Below, in pieces: positions 52,211 through 60,152 of a stretch of 64,000 nt of DNA. This DNA is from Arthrobacter jiangjiafuii (GTDB lineage: Bacteria > Actinomycetota > Actinomycetes > Actinomycetales > Micrococcaceae): positions 3,100,001 to 3,164,000 of the forward strand of contig NZ_CP076022.1 of assembly GCF_018622995.1 (NCBI RefSeq). Direction: 5' to 3'. Both the position numbers and the translations under genes were made by a program. Below the pieces are notes generated by a model. It searched no databases and was not told the DNA's origin. It saw only the letters and a program-made list of their open reading frames with translations. Numbering within the stretch: the first letter of the stretch is position 1; each line of letters starts with the position of its first letter.

Positions 52211-54619
52211 GTGGCCCTACATGATTCCCTGATTCCCCTGCTCGGCTCCGGTGCCGACCCGGAACAGCTGGTCCATGTGCATGAAATCCCGGCCCGGAAG
52301 GCCGTTCCGGTCCCCTGGCCGGAGTGGGCGCATCCCGACGTTGTCGAGGCGTACTCCCGGGTGGGCGTCCACGAGCCGTGGCGGCACCAGATCGAAGCGG
52401 CACACTCCGCGCATGCCGGGCAGCACACGATCATTTCCACCGGCACCGCCTCCGGTAAATCCCTGGCGTATCTGCTGCCGGTGCTGGACGAGATCCACCG
52501 CACCGCCCTCGATGACCGGGTGACCCTGGAGCCCACCGGATCGGTGGCCCTGTATCTGGCCCCCACCAAGGCACTTGCCGCCGACCAGCTTTCCGCCGTG
52601 AACGCGCTGGCGCTGCCCACCGTCCGCGCGGAAACGTACGACGGCGACACCGACACCGGCGCCCGCCGCTGGATCCGGGACCATGCCAACCTGGTGCTGG
52701 CCAACCCTGACATGCTGCACTTCGGCGTGCTGCCCAACCATGCCTGGTGGGCCCGGTTCTTCCGCCGGCTCAAGTACGTCATCATCGACGAAGCGCACAG
52801 CTACCGCGGAGTGTTCGGCTCCAACGTGGCCAACCTGATGCGCCGGCTCCGGCGGATCTGCCGCTACTACGGCGCCAATCCGGTCTTCATCGGTGCGTCG
52901 GCGACCTCCGCCGATCCCGCTTCCTCCTTCGGCCGGCTGATCGGCGACGAGGTGACCGCGGTGACCCGCGACGCCTCCCCGCACGGCGCGACCACGGTGG
53001 CACTGTGGGAACCGCAGCTGACCGATCTAAAGGGCGAGAACGGTGTGCGGTCCCGCCGGACGGTGATCGCCGAAACCGCTGACCTGCTGGCGAACCTCGT
53101 GGCCGCGCAGGTCCGCACCATTGCCTTCATCAAGTCCCGGCGCGGCGCGGAAACCATCGCAACCATTACCCGGCGGCTGTTGGACGAGGTGCATCCATCC
53201 CTGCCGGACCGGGTGGCGGCGTACCGGTCCGGGTATCTGCCCGAGGAACGGCGTGAGCTGGAACGGCGGCTGCGCAGCGGGGAGCTGCTGGGGATTTCCA
53301 GCACCTCGGCCCTGGAGCTGGGGATCGATATTTCCGGGCTCGACGCCGTCCTGGTGGCCGGCTGGCCCGGGACCCGCGCGTCCCTGTTCCAGCAGATCGG
53401 CCGGGCTGGCCGGTCCGGGCAGGATGCATTGGCTGCCTTTGTGGCCAGCGATGATCCCCTTGATACCTATCTGGTGCACCATCCCGAGGCGATCTTTGAC
53501 ATCTCCGTGGAGGCGACCGTCTTCGACCCCTCCAATCCCTACGTCCTGGGTCCGCACCTCTGCGCCGCCGCCGCGGAAATTCCGCTGACCCCGGATGAGC
53601 GGGAGCTGTTCGGCCCCACCGCAGCCGGGCTGCTGGATCAGCTGGTGGAACAGGGCTACCTGCGCCGACGGCCCTCGGGCTGGTTCTGGACGCATTCCGA
53701 AAGCGCTGCGGCCATGGTGAACCTGCGCGCCGACGGAGGCGGGCCGATCAATATCGTGGAGTCCGACACCGGCATGCTGCTGGGCACCATGGACTCCCCG
53801 CAGAGCCAGTACCAGGCCCACACCGGAGCGGTCTATGTGCACCAGGGGCAGACCTTCATGGTGGACGAACTCAACGAGGCGGATCACTGTGCCATGGTCA
53901 CCCGCGGCAACCCCGAGTTCTACACACAGGCCCGGGACGTCACCCAGATCGAGGTGATCGAGACCGAACGCACCTCGCAGTGGGGCGAAATCCGGGTCTG
54001 CTTCGGCACCGTGAAGGTCACCACCCAGGTGGTGTCCTTCCAGCGCAAGGCCCTGATCTCCAACGAGATCCTGGGCGAGGAGCCGCTGGAGCTGGAGGCC
54101 AAGGAGCTGTTCACCAAGGCCGTCTGGTTTGTCATTGACGAGCACCTGCTCACCGACGCCGGGATGATCCCTGCGGACTTCCCCGGCGCCCTGCATGCCG
54201 CCGAGCACGCCTCCATCGGTATGCTCCCCCTGATCGCTACCTCCGACCGGTGGGACATCGGCGGTGTCTCCACCGCCCTGCATGCCGACACCGAGAAGCC
54301 CACCATCTTTGTTTACGACGGCCACCCCGGCGGCGCCGGCTTCGCCGAGCGGGCCTACGAAGCAGCCGAGCTGTGGCTGACCGCCACCCGAGACGCCATC
54401 CGCGCCTGCGAGTGCGAGCGCGGCTGCCCGTCCTGCGTGCAGTCGCCCAAGTGCGGGAACAAGAACAATCCGCTGTCCAAGGCCGGCGCGGTGACGCTGC
54501 TGCAGGTACTGCTGGACAACGCCCGGGGTGCGGGCGCGGATCCGGCATCCGCGGGAGCGGGGTCTGGCGTTGAAGCTGGAGCTGGAGCGGCCGCCGGGCG
54601 ATCGGCCAATCCGGCCTGA
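52211..54619 (+). CDS. MrfA-like DEAD/DEAH box helicase with DUF1998
   Basis: This 802-residue superfamily 2 helicase has Walker A STGTASGKS at 76-84, DEAH at 193-196 and motif III GASATS. The C-terminal helicase lobe reads STSALELGIDISGLDAVL and QQIGRAGRSGQ. The DUF1998 region ends with four cysteines (CECERGCPSCVQSPKC), a metal-binding cluster seen in MrfA, where it supports repair of mitomycin C lesions. The GTG start has GGGAG 9 bp upstream. The last 40 residues are Ala/Gly-rich. It matches Rv3649 in domain and place next to topA and the Tad genes. Confidence 0.93.
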   Translation: MALHDSLIPLLGSGADPEQLVHVHEIPARKAVPVPWPEWAHPDVVEAYSRVGVHEPWRHQIEAAHSAHAGQHTIISTGTASGKSLAYLLPVLDEIHRTALDDRVTLEPTGSVALYLAPTKALAADQLSAVNALALPTVRAETYDGDTDTGARRWIRDHANLVLANPDMLHFGVLPNHAWWARFFRRLKYVIIDEAHSYRGVFGSNVANLMRRLRRICRYYGANPVFIGASATSADPASSFGRLIGDEVTAVTRDASPHGATTVALWEPQLTDLKGENGVRSRRTVIAETADLLANLVAAQVRTIAFIKSRRGAETIATITRRLLDEVHPSLPDRVAAYRSGYLPEERRELERRLRSGELLGISSTSALELGIDISGLDAVLVAGWPGTRASLFQQIGRAGRSGQDALAAFVASDDPLDTYLVHHPEAIFDISVEATVFDPSNPYVLGPHLCAAAAEIPLTPDERELFGPTAAGLLDQLVEQGYLRRRPSGWFWTHSESAAAMVNLRADGGGPINIVESDTGMLLGTMDSPQSQYQAHTGAVYVHQGQTFMVDELNEADHCAMVTRGNPEFYTQARDVTQIEVIETERTSQWGEIRVCFGTVKVTTQVVSFQRKALISNEILGEEPLELEAKELFTKAVWFVIDEHLLTDAGMIPADFPGALHAAEHASIGMLPLIATSDRWDIGGVSTALHADTEKPTIFVYDGHPGGAGFAERAYEAAELWLTATRDAIRACECERGCPSCVQSPKCGNKNNPLSKAGAVTLLQVLLDNARGAGADPASAGAGSGVEAGAGAAAGRSANPA

Positions 54620-54626
54620 GCCCGAG

Positions 54627-54980
54627 TCAGGGCGGCGGACCGGCACGGGCCTGGCCGGTAGCCGGAAACGGCAGCAGAGGCACTGCCATTTCCGTAGCCA
54701 CCTGCACACTCTGATCGCCGGGCTCTGCCGTGCAACCGGCCAGTTCGGCGCCGTTGCGCGCTGCAACTTCCGCCGCGACAGTGCACGGGTCCCCCGGCCG
54801 CAGCCCGCGCAGGGTGTCAGCAGCAGCCAGGGCCGAGAGGTCTGCTGCGGTGGCCGCCCTGTTCGCGGCCACCCCAGCCTGCAGCATCAGCAGCACCGCG
54901 CCGGACAGGATCAGCACGACCAGTCCCGCACCCAGGACCAGCACGGTGCCGGAACCATCCTCAGCACCTCCTTTCAACAT
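54627..54980 (-). CDS. TadE/G-like protein (Rv3654c family)
   Basis: This 117-residue small exported membrane protein has one N-terminal helix (TVLVLGAGLVVLILSGAVLL) preceded by a short charged segment, then ANRAATAADLSALAAADTL, the conserved Tad-related block, and a C-terminal domain with one Cys pair (DPCTV, LAGCTA). Such proteins are minor pilins or assembly factors of Tad/Flp pili. ATG 54980 has GGGGAGG 7 bp upstream; ATG 54998 with GGGAG is an alternative. It converges on the helicase gene with a 7-bp gap and is the last gene of the tad operon. Confidence 0.82.
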   Translation of the reverse strand: MLKGGAEDGSGTVLVLGAGLVVLILSGAVLLMLQAGVAANRAATAADLSALAAADTLRGLRPGDPCTVAAEVAARNGAELAGCTAEPGDQSVQVATEMAVPLLPFPATGQARAGPPP

Positions 54981-55020
54981 TCCGGATCCTCCCCTCATCT
55001 CTCTCCCACCCGGCCAGCCC

Positions 55021-55425
55021 TCACGGCACGGACTCGGGCAGTGCCGAGGCGGTAGCGACCAGTTCCAGCGGCAGCCTCTCCAACAGAGGCGCCGCCACCG
55101 AGGACGCGACCTCCACCTGCACCCACTGCCCGTCGATTGAAACGGTGACCCGTGCATTGGCTCCGGCCACCCGCCGGGCGGCAGCTTCGGCTTCATCCGT
55201 GCTGCCGCGCATGACTTCGCGGGCTCCGGCCCGTGCTGCCTCTTCCACCCGAAGCTGGGTCATCCCGGCCCCCAGACCTGTCAGCACAGCGGCCAGCAGC
55301 AACGCCACCGCAGGCAGGCCTACCGCCAGTTCGGCTGTCACTGCCCCGCATGACCCCTGATCCGGCTGCACCGCCCCCTGATCCGGCCGCACCTTCCGCA
55401 GCACTGCTCCAATCCGCAGCCTCAC
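55021..55425 (-). CDS. TadE family pilus assembly protein (Rv3655c-like)
   Basis: This protein of about 134 residues has a hydrophobic N-terminal helix beginning CGAVTAELAVGLPAVALLLA. The Gly/Glu arrangement resembles a class III signal for prepilin peptidase. It then has VEEAARAGAREVMRG, typical of TadE. The start is uncertain: GTG 55425 follows TAGGAGCA closely, GTG 55404 has GGAG similarly close, and no start has an ideal gap. The preceding DUF4244 stop lies 5 bp before GTG 55425. The C-terminal half is beta-rich. It is exported and likely pilus-associated. Confidence 0.78.
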   Translation of the reverse strand: MRLRIGAVLRKVRPDQGAVQPDQGSCGAVTAELAVGLPAVALLLAAVLTGLGAGMTQLRVEEAARAGAREVMRGSTDEAEAAARRVAGANARVTVSIDGQWVQVEVASSVAAPLLERLPLELVATASALPESVP

Positions 55426-55430
55426 TGCTC

Positions 55431-55880
55431 CTATCCGAGCGTCAGCGCGTTGCGGATCAGGCCCATCAGCAGGGACCGCACTTCGCCGCTGCCCAGGACC
55501 GCGACCAGGAGCGCCGCGAAGGCCACTGCCGCCAAGGTGGCAATGGCATATTCCGCCGTGGCCATTCCCGCCTCGCGATCCAGGATGCGGGCCCTGCGCT
55601 GCCCTGCCCGGCCGAGCCGCTGCGGTTCGCCGGCCGCAGGATAGAGGACCGTCACCCCCTCCGGTGCCGGGGCTGAACGGGGAGCCGGAGTCAGGGCCCG
55701 TACGATTTGCAGGCGCTGGCTGCCCTTGGCTGCTGCCGGCAACACTGATGCCGGAAGGGCTGACCCTCCGCACTGACACGTCGCTGTCCCTTCACGCCTC
55801 CGGTTCACGCCGTACTCCGGAACGCCTGTGAAACTTCGACCGCACTGGGCGGTCTTCACTGATTTGCTCAAAACCGACAT
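55431..55880 (-). CDS. DUF4244 Flp pilin-like protein (Rv3656c-like)
   Basis: This 149-residue protein has its DUF4244 domain at the end: REAGMATAEYAIATLAAVAF, a processing-site-like Gly followed by Glu at position +5 and a hydrophobic helix. This is the expected form of a Flp major pilin. The preceding 95 residues are basic and of low complexity, longer than the leaders of typical Flp pilins. AGGAGG lies 4 bp before the ATG, the strongest ribosome site in the cluster, in line with a structural subunit. A 165-bp gap with 18-bp tandem repeats lies upstream. Confidence 0.82.
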   Translation of the reverse strand: MSVLSKSVKTAQCGRSFTGVPEYGVNRRREGTATCQCGGSALPASVLPAAAKGSQRLQIVRALTPAPRSAPAPEGVTVLYPAAGEPQRLGRAGQRRARILDREAGMATAEYAIATLAAVAFAALLVAVLGSGEVRSLLMGLIRNALTLG

Positions 55881-55902
55881 GGTTCCTCCTGCTGTTGGCT
55901 GT

Positions 55903-55938
55903 ACTTACTGACTCCGCCTTAGTTACTGACTCCGCTTT
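55903..55938. repeat. Two tandem 18-bp repeats before the pilin gene
   Basis: ACTTACTGACTCCGCCTT (55903-55920) and AGTTACTGACTCCGCTTT (55921-55938) match at 15 of 18 positions. They lie 23 bp upstream of the DUF4244 gene. A small hairpin CCGCTT-tcg-AAGCGG (55932-55946) overlaps the second copy. They may be a regulator site or part of the 5' leader. Confidence 0.6.
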
Positions 55939-56045
55939 CGAAGCGGTGAGCCGATCATGTCCTGCCGGGCGGTGCACCAGCAGGGTTCCTTCGGGCGTTC
56001 TGGACAGCGGCTGCCACCGAGTCGGCTGTGGAGGGACAAACAGAT

Positions 56046-56696
56046 TCAGGGGAAAGCCGGCAGCAGCGAGAGCAGCAGCGGCACCACCGTCAGGACTATA
56101 AACGCGGGCAATGCGCAGAGCCCCAGCGGAACCACCAACCGCACGCCCAAGGCGGCGGCCCTGCGCTCGGCCTCCCTGGATCTCCGGCGACGCAGCTGGG
56201 CAGCCTCGGCCATAAGTACGGCGGCCGACGGCGCGCCGGTGGTGGCTACAAAGGTCAGCGCATCGCGCAGGCAGGCGGCCGGATCCGGGCCGGCGGCAGG
56301 AGATCGCAGCAGGGAACGCGCGGCCGGATTCCCGGGATGGGGGACGGCGAGTTCCCAGGCCGCAACCCAAGGAGCACCCAGCTCCAGGGCTGCACGGACC
56401 CGGCGCAGGGAGCCTGCGGTCCCCGGTTCCGCGATGTCCGCCAGCACCGAAAGTGCAGACAGCAGCGGCTGCCCGGCGTCCAGCATGGCGGCCACAAGGT
56501 CCAGCATCAACGCAGGATCGTCCACCCCGTCGGTCCGGCCAATCGCGCCGGACCGATTCGAACCCGGCCCCGGGCCGGCATCTGGATCAGCGGCAGATCC
56601 CGACTCGGGTTCCAGCACGGACAGCGAGCGTCTGCCGGGCTGCAGAAGGAGCATGGCGGCAGCGGCGAAGAGCCCGAAGATAACGGCACCGGCCAT
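56046..56696 (-). CDS. tadC: Type II secretion F domain protein, TadC-like
   Basis: This 216-residue inner membrane platform protein has hydrophobic ends (MAGAVIFGLFAAAAMLLL and ALPAFIVLTVVPLLLSLLPA) and a cytoplasmic T2SSF helical domain between them (MLDLVAAMLDAGQPLLSALS). It is shorter than classical TadC, as in mycobacterial Rv3657c. Its ATG follows directly on the tadB stop. With TadB it should form the rotor-like base that works with the TadA ATPase to build the pilus. Confidence 0.85.
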   Translation of the reverse strand: MAGAVIFGLFAAAAMLLLQPGRRSLSVLEPESGSAADPDAGPGPGSNRSGAIGRTDGVDDPALMLDLVAAMLDAGQPLLSALSVLADIAEPGTAGSLRRVRAALELGAPWVAAWELAVPHPGNPAARSLLRSPAAGPDPAACLRDALTFVATTGAPSAAVLMAEAAQLRRRRSREAERRAAALGVRLVVPLGLCALPAFIVLTVVPLLLSLLPAFP

Positions 56697-57530
56697 TCAG
56701 GACCCCGCAGCCTGGCGGACCAGGGCAGCGGACCACAAGCGTCCGATCACTGACAGGGCGATTCCCGCTGCGGCAGCAAACCATCCCATGGGGCTTCCGA
56801 GCAAAACTCCCACTGGGTCGGCTCCGAGCAAGTAACCCAGACCGAATCCGCCCACCGGCAGCCAGGTCAGCAGCCGGACGGTTGCCTGCGGCCCGGCGAG
56901 CGCCGTGTCGCGGGCCGCCTGCTGGTCCAGCGAGCTCTCGAGCTGCCCGGCGTATCTGTCCAGGACTCCGGCCAGGGGCGCCCCGCTGCGTTCGGATACT
57001 CTGACGCAGGCGGCCAGTTCCACCCATAGTCCACCCGGAATCTCAGTACCCCGAGCCCGGCTGCGGCCGGGCCTGTCCTTCAGCTTCGGGGACCGGCTTC
57101 CGGGCCCTCGCCGGGTTTTCCCGGCCGCCGCAAGGAACACCGGGACCGGGCTCAGCCCGAGTGAAGCCGCCTGGGCTGCGGCTTCCAAGACCGGCAACAG
57201 CTGCCCGGCCAGCGTGCCGCCGGGGTCCTCGTCGCTCGAAGCAGACTGCAGCGAGGCCAGCTGCAGGACTGCGGCATCGGCCCAAAGCTGGTGCGGTGCC
57301 CGCCCCGCCGCCAACAGCCCGGTGAGCTGGTGGATCACCAAAGGGATCTCCTGCACCACGGCGCTCCGCCTGCTGGGAAGAAACCGCGCCAGCAGCATCC
57401 TGCGCGTCGACCTCAGGCTTCCACCGCCACGGCCATCGGCAGCCAGGGGCCGTGGCGCAGGAAGCCGGGACCGGGGCAGCAGCAGCACCGCTGACAGCCC
57501 GAGCAGGACCGTGATCCACACCCCGGTCAT
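56697..57530 (-). CDS. tadB: Type II secretion F domain protein, TadB-like
   Basis: This 277-residue membrane platform protein has one N-terminal helix ([18 protein letters not shown]), a cytoplasmic T2SSF domain (EIPLVIHQLTGLLAAGRAPH, later CVRVSERSGAPLAGVLDRYA) and two C-terminal helices (LLTWLPVGGFGLGYLLG, WFAAAAGIALSVIG). A basic low-complexity insert lies near 175-195. The ATG overlaps the tadA stop (ATGA). The longer frame reading into tadA is antisense-like and rejected. It corresponds to Rv3658c in order. Confidence 0.87.
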   Translation of the reverse strand: MTGVWITVLLGLSAVLLLPRSRLPAPRPLAADGRGGGSLRSTRRMLLARFLPSRRSAVVQEIPLVIHQLTGLLAAGRAPHQLWADAAVLQLASLQSASSDEDPGGTLAGQLLPVLEAAAQAASLGLSPVPVFLAAAGKTRRGPGSRSPKLKDRPGRSRARGTEIPGGLWVELAACVRVSERSGAPLAGVLDRYAGQLESSLDQQAARDTALAGPQATVRLLTWLPVGGFGLGYLLGADPVGVLLGSPMGWFAAAAGIALSVIGRLWSAALVRQAAGS

Positions 57531-58843
57531 CGACGCTCCGATCCCTGAGCTCCCGTCTTCAGCAGGGCGCCTGTTGCCGCAATGAAAGGGTCCCCCGGGC
57601 CCAGCCCGGGAGTCACGACCTCCTGACCGTGACTGCTGGACAGCTGCAGGAGCAACGCGGGCCACCCGGGTCCATGACGGCCGTTGGCTTCCGCCGGAAG
57701 CAACGGCAACAGCGCAGGCACGGTCAGCAGCTGCCCGTCGGGAGAGGCCGTGACAACGGAGATTTCTGCGACCCGGCGTCCGGCCGCTGATCGGGCCAGA
57801 TGCACCACGACGTTCAAGGCACTGGCGGCCTGCAGGTTCACAGCGGCGGCGCTCATGCCTGCGAGAGCGCCGAGGGCAGCCAGCCTGGCCGGAACGCTGG
57901 CCGCGGAGTTGGAGTGGATGGTTCCGCCCGCGCCGTCGTGCCCGGTGTTCATGGCAGCGAGCAGCTCGCGGACCTCCGCACCACGGCACTCGCCTACAAT
58001 CAGCCGGTCCGGCCTCATCCGCAGGGCCTGCCGGACCAATTCGGCCTGATCCACTGTGCCCGCGCCCTCCACGTTTCCGTGCCGGCTCTGCAGGCCCACA
58101 ACGTGCGGATGCCGGGGATCCAATTCGGCGGCGTCTTCGACCAGTACCAGCCGCTCGCGGGGATGGCTCAAGGAGAGCAGGGTGGACAGCATTGTGGTTT
58201 TACCGGTCCCGGTGGCACCGCTGATCAGGAAATTCAGCCGGGACGCCACGATGCGGCGCAGCACGCCAGCCGTTTCGGCGTCCACGGTTCCACCCGCCCG
58301 CAGCTCGTCCAGGGTGAAGCTAGACGTGCGGCGGATCCGGATGGACAGCAGGGTGGAACCGGTCGATACCGGGCGCAGCACGGCATGGACGCGGTACCCG
58401 CGCAGCTGCACGTCCACGCAGGGACTGGAATCATCGAGCCGCCGTCCCCCGGCCGCAATCAACCGTGCAGCGAGCGACTGCACCTCCCCGTCGGACCCGA
58501 AGCGCAGCCCGGTCAGCTCCAGCCCGTTGCCGCTGTCCACCCACACACGATCCGGGCCGTTGACCAGGATGTCACTGACGCCGGGCAGCAGCGCCAGTTC
58601 CTGCAGCGGCCCCAGCCCCTGAAGTTCCGCCTGGACCCGGTCTACCGCGCGAAGCGCTCCTTCGGCTCCCAACAGCCGGCCGCTGGAATGGACTGCCGCA
58701 GCCAGCCGCGCGGCCGTGACGGGTTTGCCGTCGTCGAGCATTTTGCGGCGCACCTGGCGCACCATTGGCGCGTCCCCCGGACGTTCCTTCGCCTGGTCCA
58801 GCGGCGGGTATTGCGCTGCCCGCCGGCCCTGCACTCCGGTCAT
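57527..58843 (-). CDS. tadA: TadA/CpaF family secretion ATPase
   Basis: This 438-residue hexameric ATPase drives Tad/Flp pilus assembly at the cytoplasmic face. Walker A is GATGTGKTT (209-217); the Asp box region is [12 protein letters not shown]; Walker B is [15 protein letters not shown]; and [16 protein letters not shown] is the His box. The N-terminal domain has [19 protein letters not shown], the usual CpaF block. Start and stop overlap ssd and tadB by ATGA. It is the only motor gene in the cluster, so assembly and any retraction must share it. Confidence 0.94.
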   Translation of the reverse strand: MTGVQGRRAAQYPPLDQAKERPGDAPMVRQVRRKMLDDGKPVTAARLAAAVHSSGRLLGAEGALRAVDRVQAELQGLGPLQELALLPGVSDILVNGPDRVWVDSGNGLELTGLRFGSDGEVQSLAARLIAAGGRRLDDSSPCVDVQLRGYRVHAVLRPVSTGSTLLSIRIRRTSSFTLDELRAGGTVDAETAGVLRRIVASRLNFLISGATGTGKTTMLSTLLSLSHPRERLVLVEDAAELDPRHPHVVGLQSRHGNVEGAGTVDQAELVRQALRMRPDRLIVGECRGAEVRELLAAMNTGHDGAGGTIHSNSAASVPARLAALGALAGMSAAAVNLQAASALNVVVHLARSAAGRRVAEISVVTASPDGQLLTVPALLPLLPAEANGRHGPGWPALLLQLSSSHGQEVVTPGLGPGDPFIAATGALLKTGAQGSERR

Positions 58844-60006
58844 GTCCGTCTCCCTCCACGATTGGCCTGCTCCGCCGGCCCGGGAACCACCTGGGCCAAC
58901 AGAGCCCCGGTGACACGGCGGATCGGCCGCCGGCGGCCACGTTCCAGCAGCATCCCGCGCTCTTCCGCATGTTCAAGGTGGGGCACGGCGGGCAGGTAAC
59001 CGGCAAGGGAGAGCCCGACGGCGGCCGCGGCACGGGTCTCGTCCAGGCCGTCCCCCAGCGGGCCCCGGATCACAGCGGACACCGGCACGTTTCCCATGTG
59101 TTCCTTCAGGGTCCGGGCCGCCAGCAGAGGCCGGAGCCGGCCCGGAACCACCAGAAGCAGGGCATCGCATGAGGACATCAAGGGACCGTGGAGCCGATGC
59201 CTGGCGCAGTCCACAACGGTGAGGGCGAATCCCGCCCGGGCCGCCTCCAAGACAGCTGCAGTGCTCTCCTCCCCCGGTTCCGCCCCGCCCGGCCCGCCGT
59301 CACCAGCCCCTCCGGACAGCAGCGCGAATCCGGCCCGGGGCAGCGCGGTGACCAGCTGGAGCGGGTTCAGCGATCCGCGGACGTCCACCAGATCCGGCCA
59401 ACGGACACCCGGGATATCGGCGGTGCCCAAACTCGCGTCCAGTCCTCCCCCAAGCGGATCGCCGTCCATGAGCAGGGTGTCCATCCCCTGCTCGGCCGCG
59501 GCATCTGCCAGCCAACATGCCAGGGTGGACGCGCCCGCGCCACCGCAGCCACCGAGAATCCCCAGGACGAAGCCTGCAGGCAGGGGCCGCCGGCCCAGAT
59601 GCTCGGCCAGCCAACCGGCCGCCGCGGGCAGGACCGCCACCCGGGCCACATCCAACCGGGCAGCGTCCCGCCATAGCCCGGCATCGCCTTCGGTCCCGAC
59701 CAGGATTGTCTCCGGGCCGTTCGCCCCCGCCCTTCCCTGTCTCCAGCTGCCCGGCGGCCCGACGCCCGCCAGATCGCTGCCCAGCAGCAGCACTTCCGGA
59801 TCACGGCCCAACGCCGACTGGAGATCGGAGTGGACATCCAGATCCGTGCCGGCAGCCGCGGCGACCCGGGCAACTTCGTCCTGCAACAGCTGTGAAGAGG
59901 TGGCCAAGACCACCGGCGGCCGGGCTTCCTGCGGACGGGGTCCATCCAGCAATCCGGTTCGTGTGCTTCCCCGGGCCGCCGGCACCCACAGCTGCTCTTC
60001 TGTCAT
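58840..60006 (-). CDS. ssd: Septum site-determining protein Ssd (CpaE/MinD-like)
   Basis: This 388-residue protein has a CpaE-like receiver-type N-terminal domain (VVLATSSQLLQDEVARVA) and a ParA/MinD-like C-terminal domain. The phosphate loop is GGCGGAGAST (152-161), which lacks the lysines of the deviant Walker A (KGGxGKT), as recalled for mycobacterial Ssd (Rv3660c). LLMDGDPLGGGLD and LVVDVRG-type strands follow. It may position the Tad machine or act on cell division rather than hydrolyse ATP. It is the first gene of the tad operon; the divergent exo/polymerase gene lies 146 bp away. Confidence 0.87.
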   Translation of the reverse strand: MTEEQLWVPAARGSTRTGLLDGPRPQEARPPVVLATSSQLLQDEVARVAAAAGTDLDVHSDLQSALGRDPEVLLLGSDLAGVGPPGSWRQGRAGANGPETILVGTEGDAGLWRDAARLDVARVAVLPAAAGWLAEHLGRRPLPAGFVLGILGGCGGAGASTLACWLADAAAEQGMDTLLMDGDPLGGGLDASLGTADIPGVRWPDLVDVRGSLNPLQLVTALPRAGFALLSGGAGDGGPGGAEPGEESTAAVLEAARAGFALTVVDCARHRLHGPLMSSCDALLLVVPGRLRPLLAARTLKEHMGNVPVSAVIRGPLGDGLDETRAAAAVGLSLAGYLPAVPHLEHAEERGMLLERGRRRPIRRVTGALLAQVVPGPAEQANRGGRRT

Positions 60007-60152
60007 GTGTTTATCCTTGGTCTGCGGGGCACCGTGATGCGGGTACGCGGCCGGATATGGGGACACGCACCTGCTGCGGCGGCGCTGTGGAGGAAGGAAG
60101 CAGGACGGGGCACCTGCGCTTGGCCGGTACCGCCAGCAGGGACAATAGGAGC

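Noticed and set aside
53027-54766. Long minus-strand frame opposite the helicase
   Set aside because: It shows no domain or start signal and has typical antisense composition.
55881-56045. Missing gene or frameshift between tadC and the pilin gene
   Set aside because: No frame in the gap joins either neighbour with conserved residues; both genes have plausible own ends.
59517-60152. Extension of the exonuclease/polymerase gene over the ssd gene
   Set aside because: It would lie antisense to ssd, is Pro/Arg-rich, and the ATG at 60153 has a good ribosome site and the family N-terminus.
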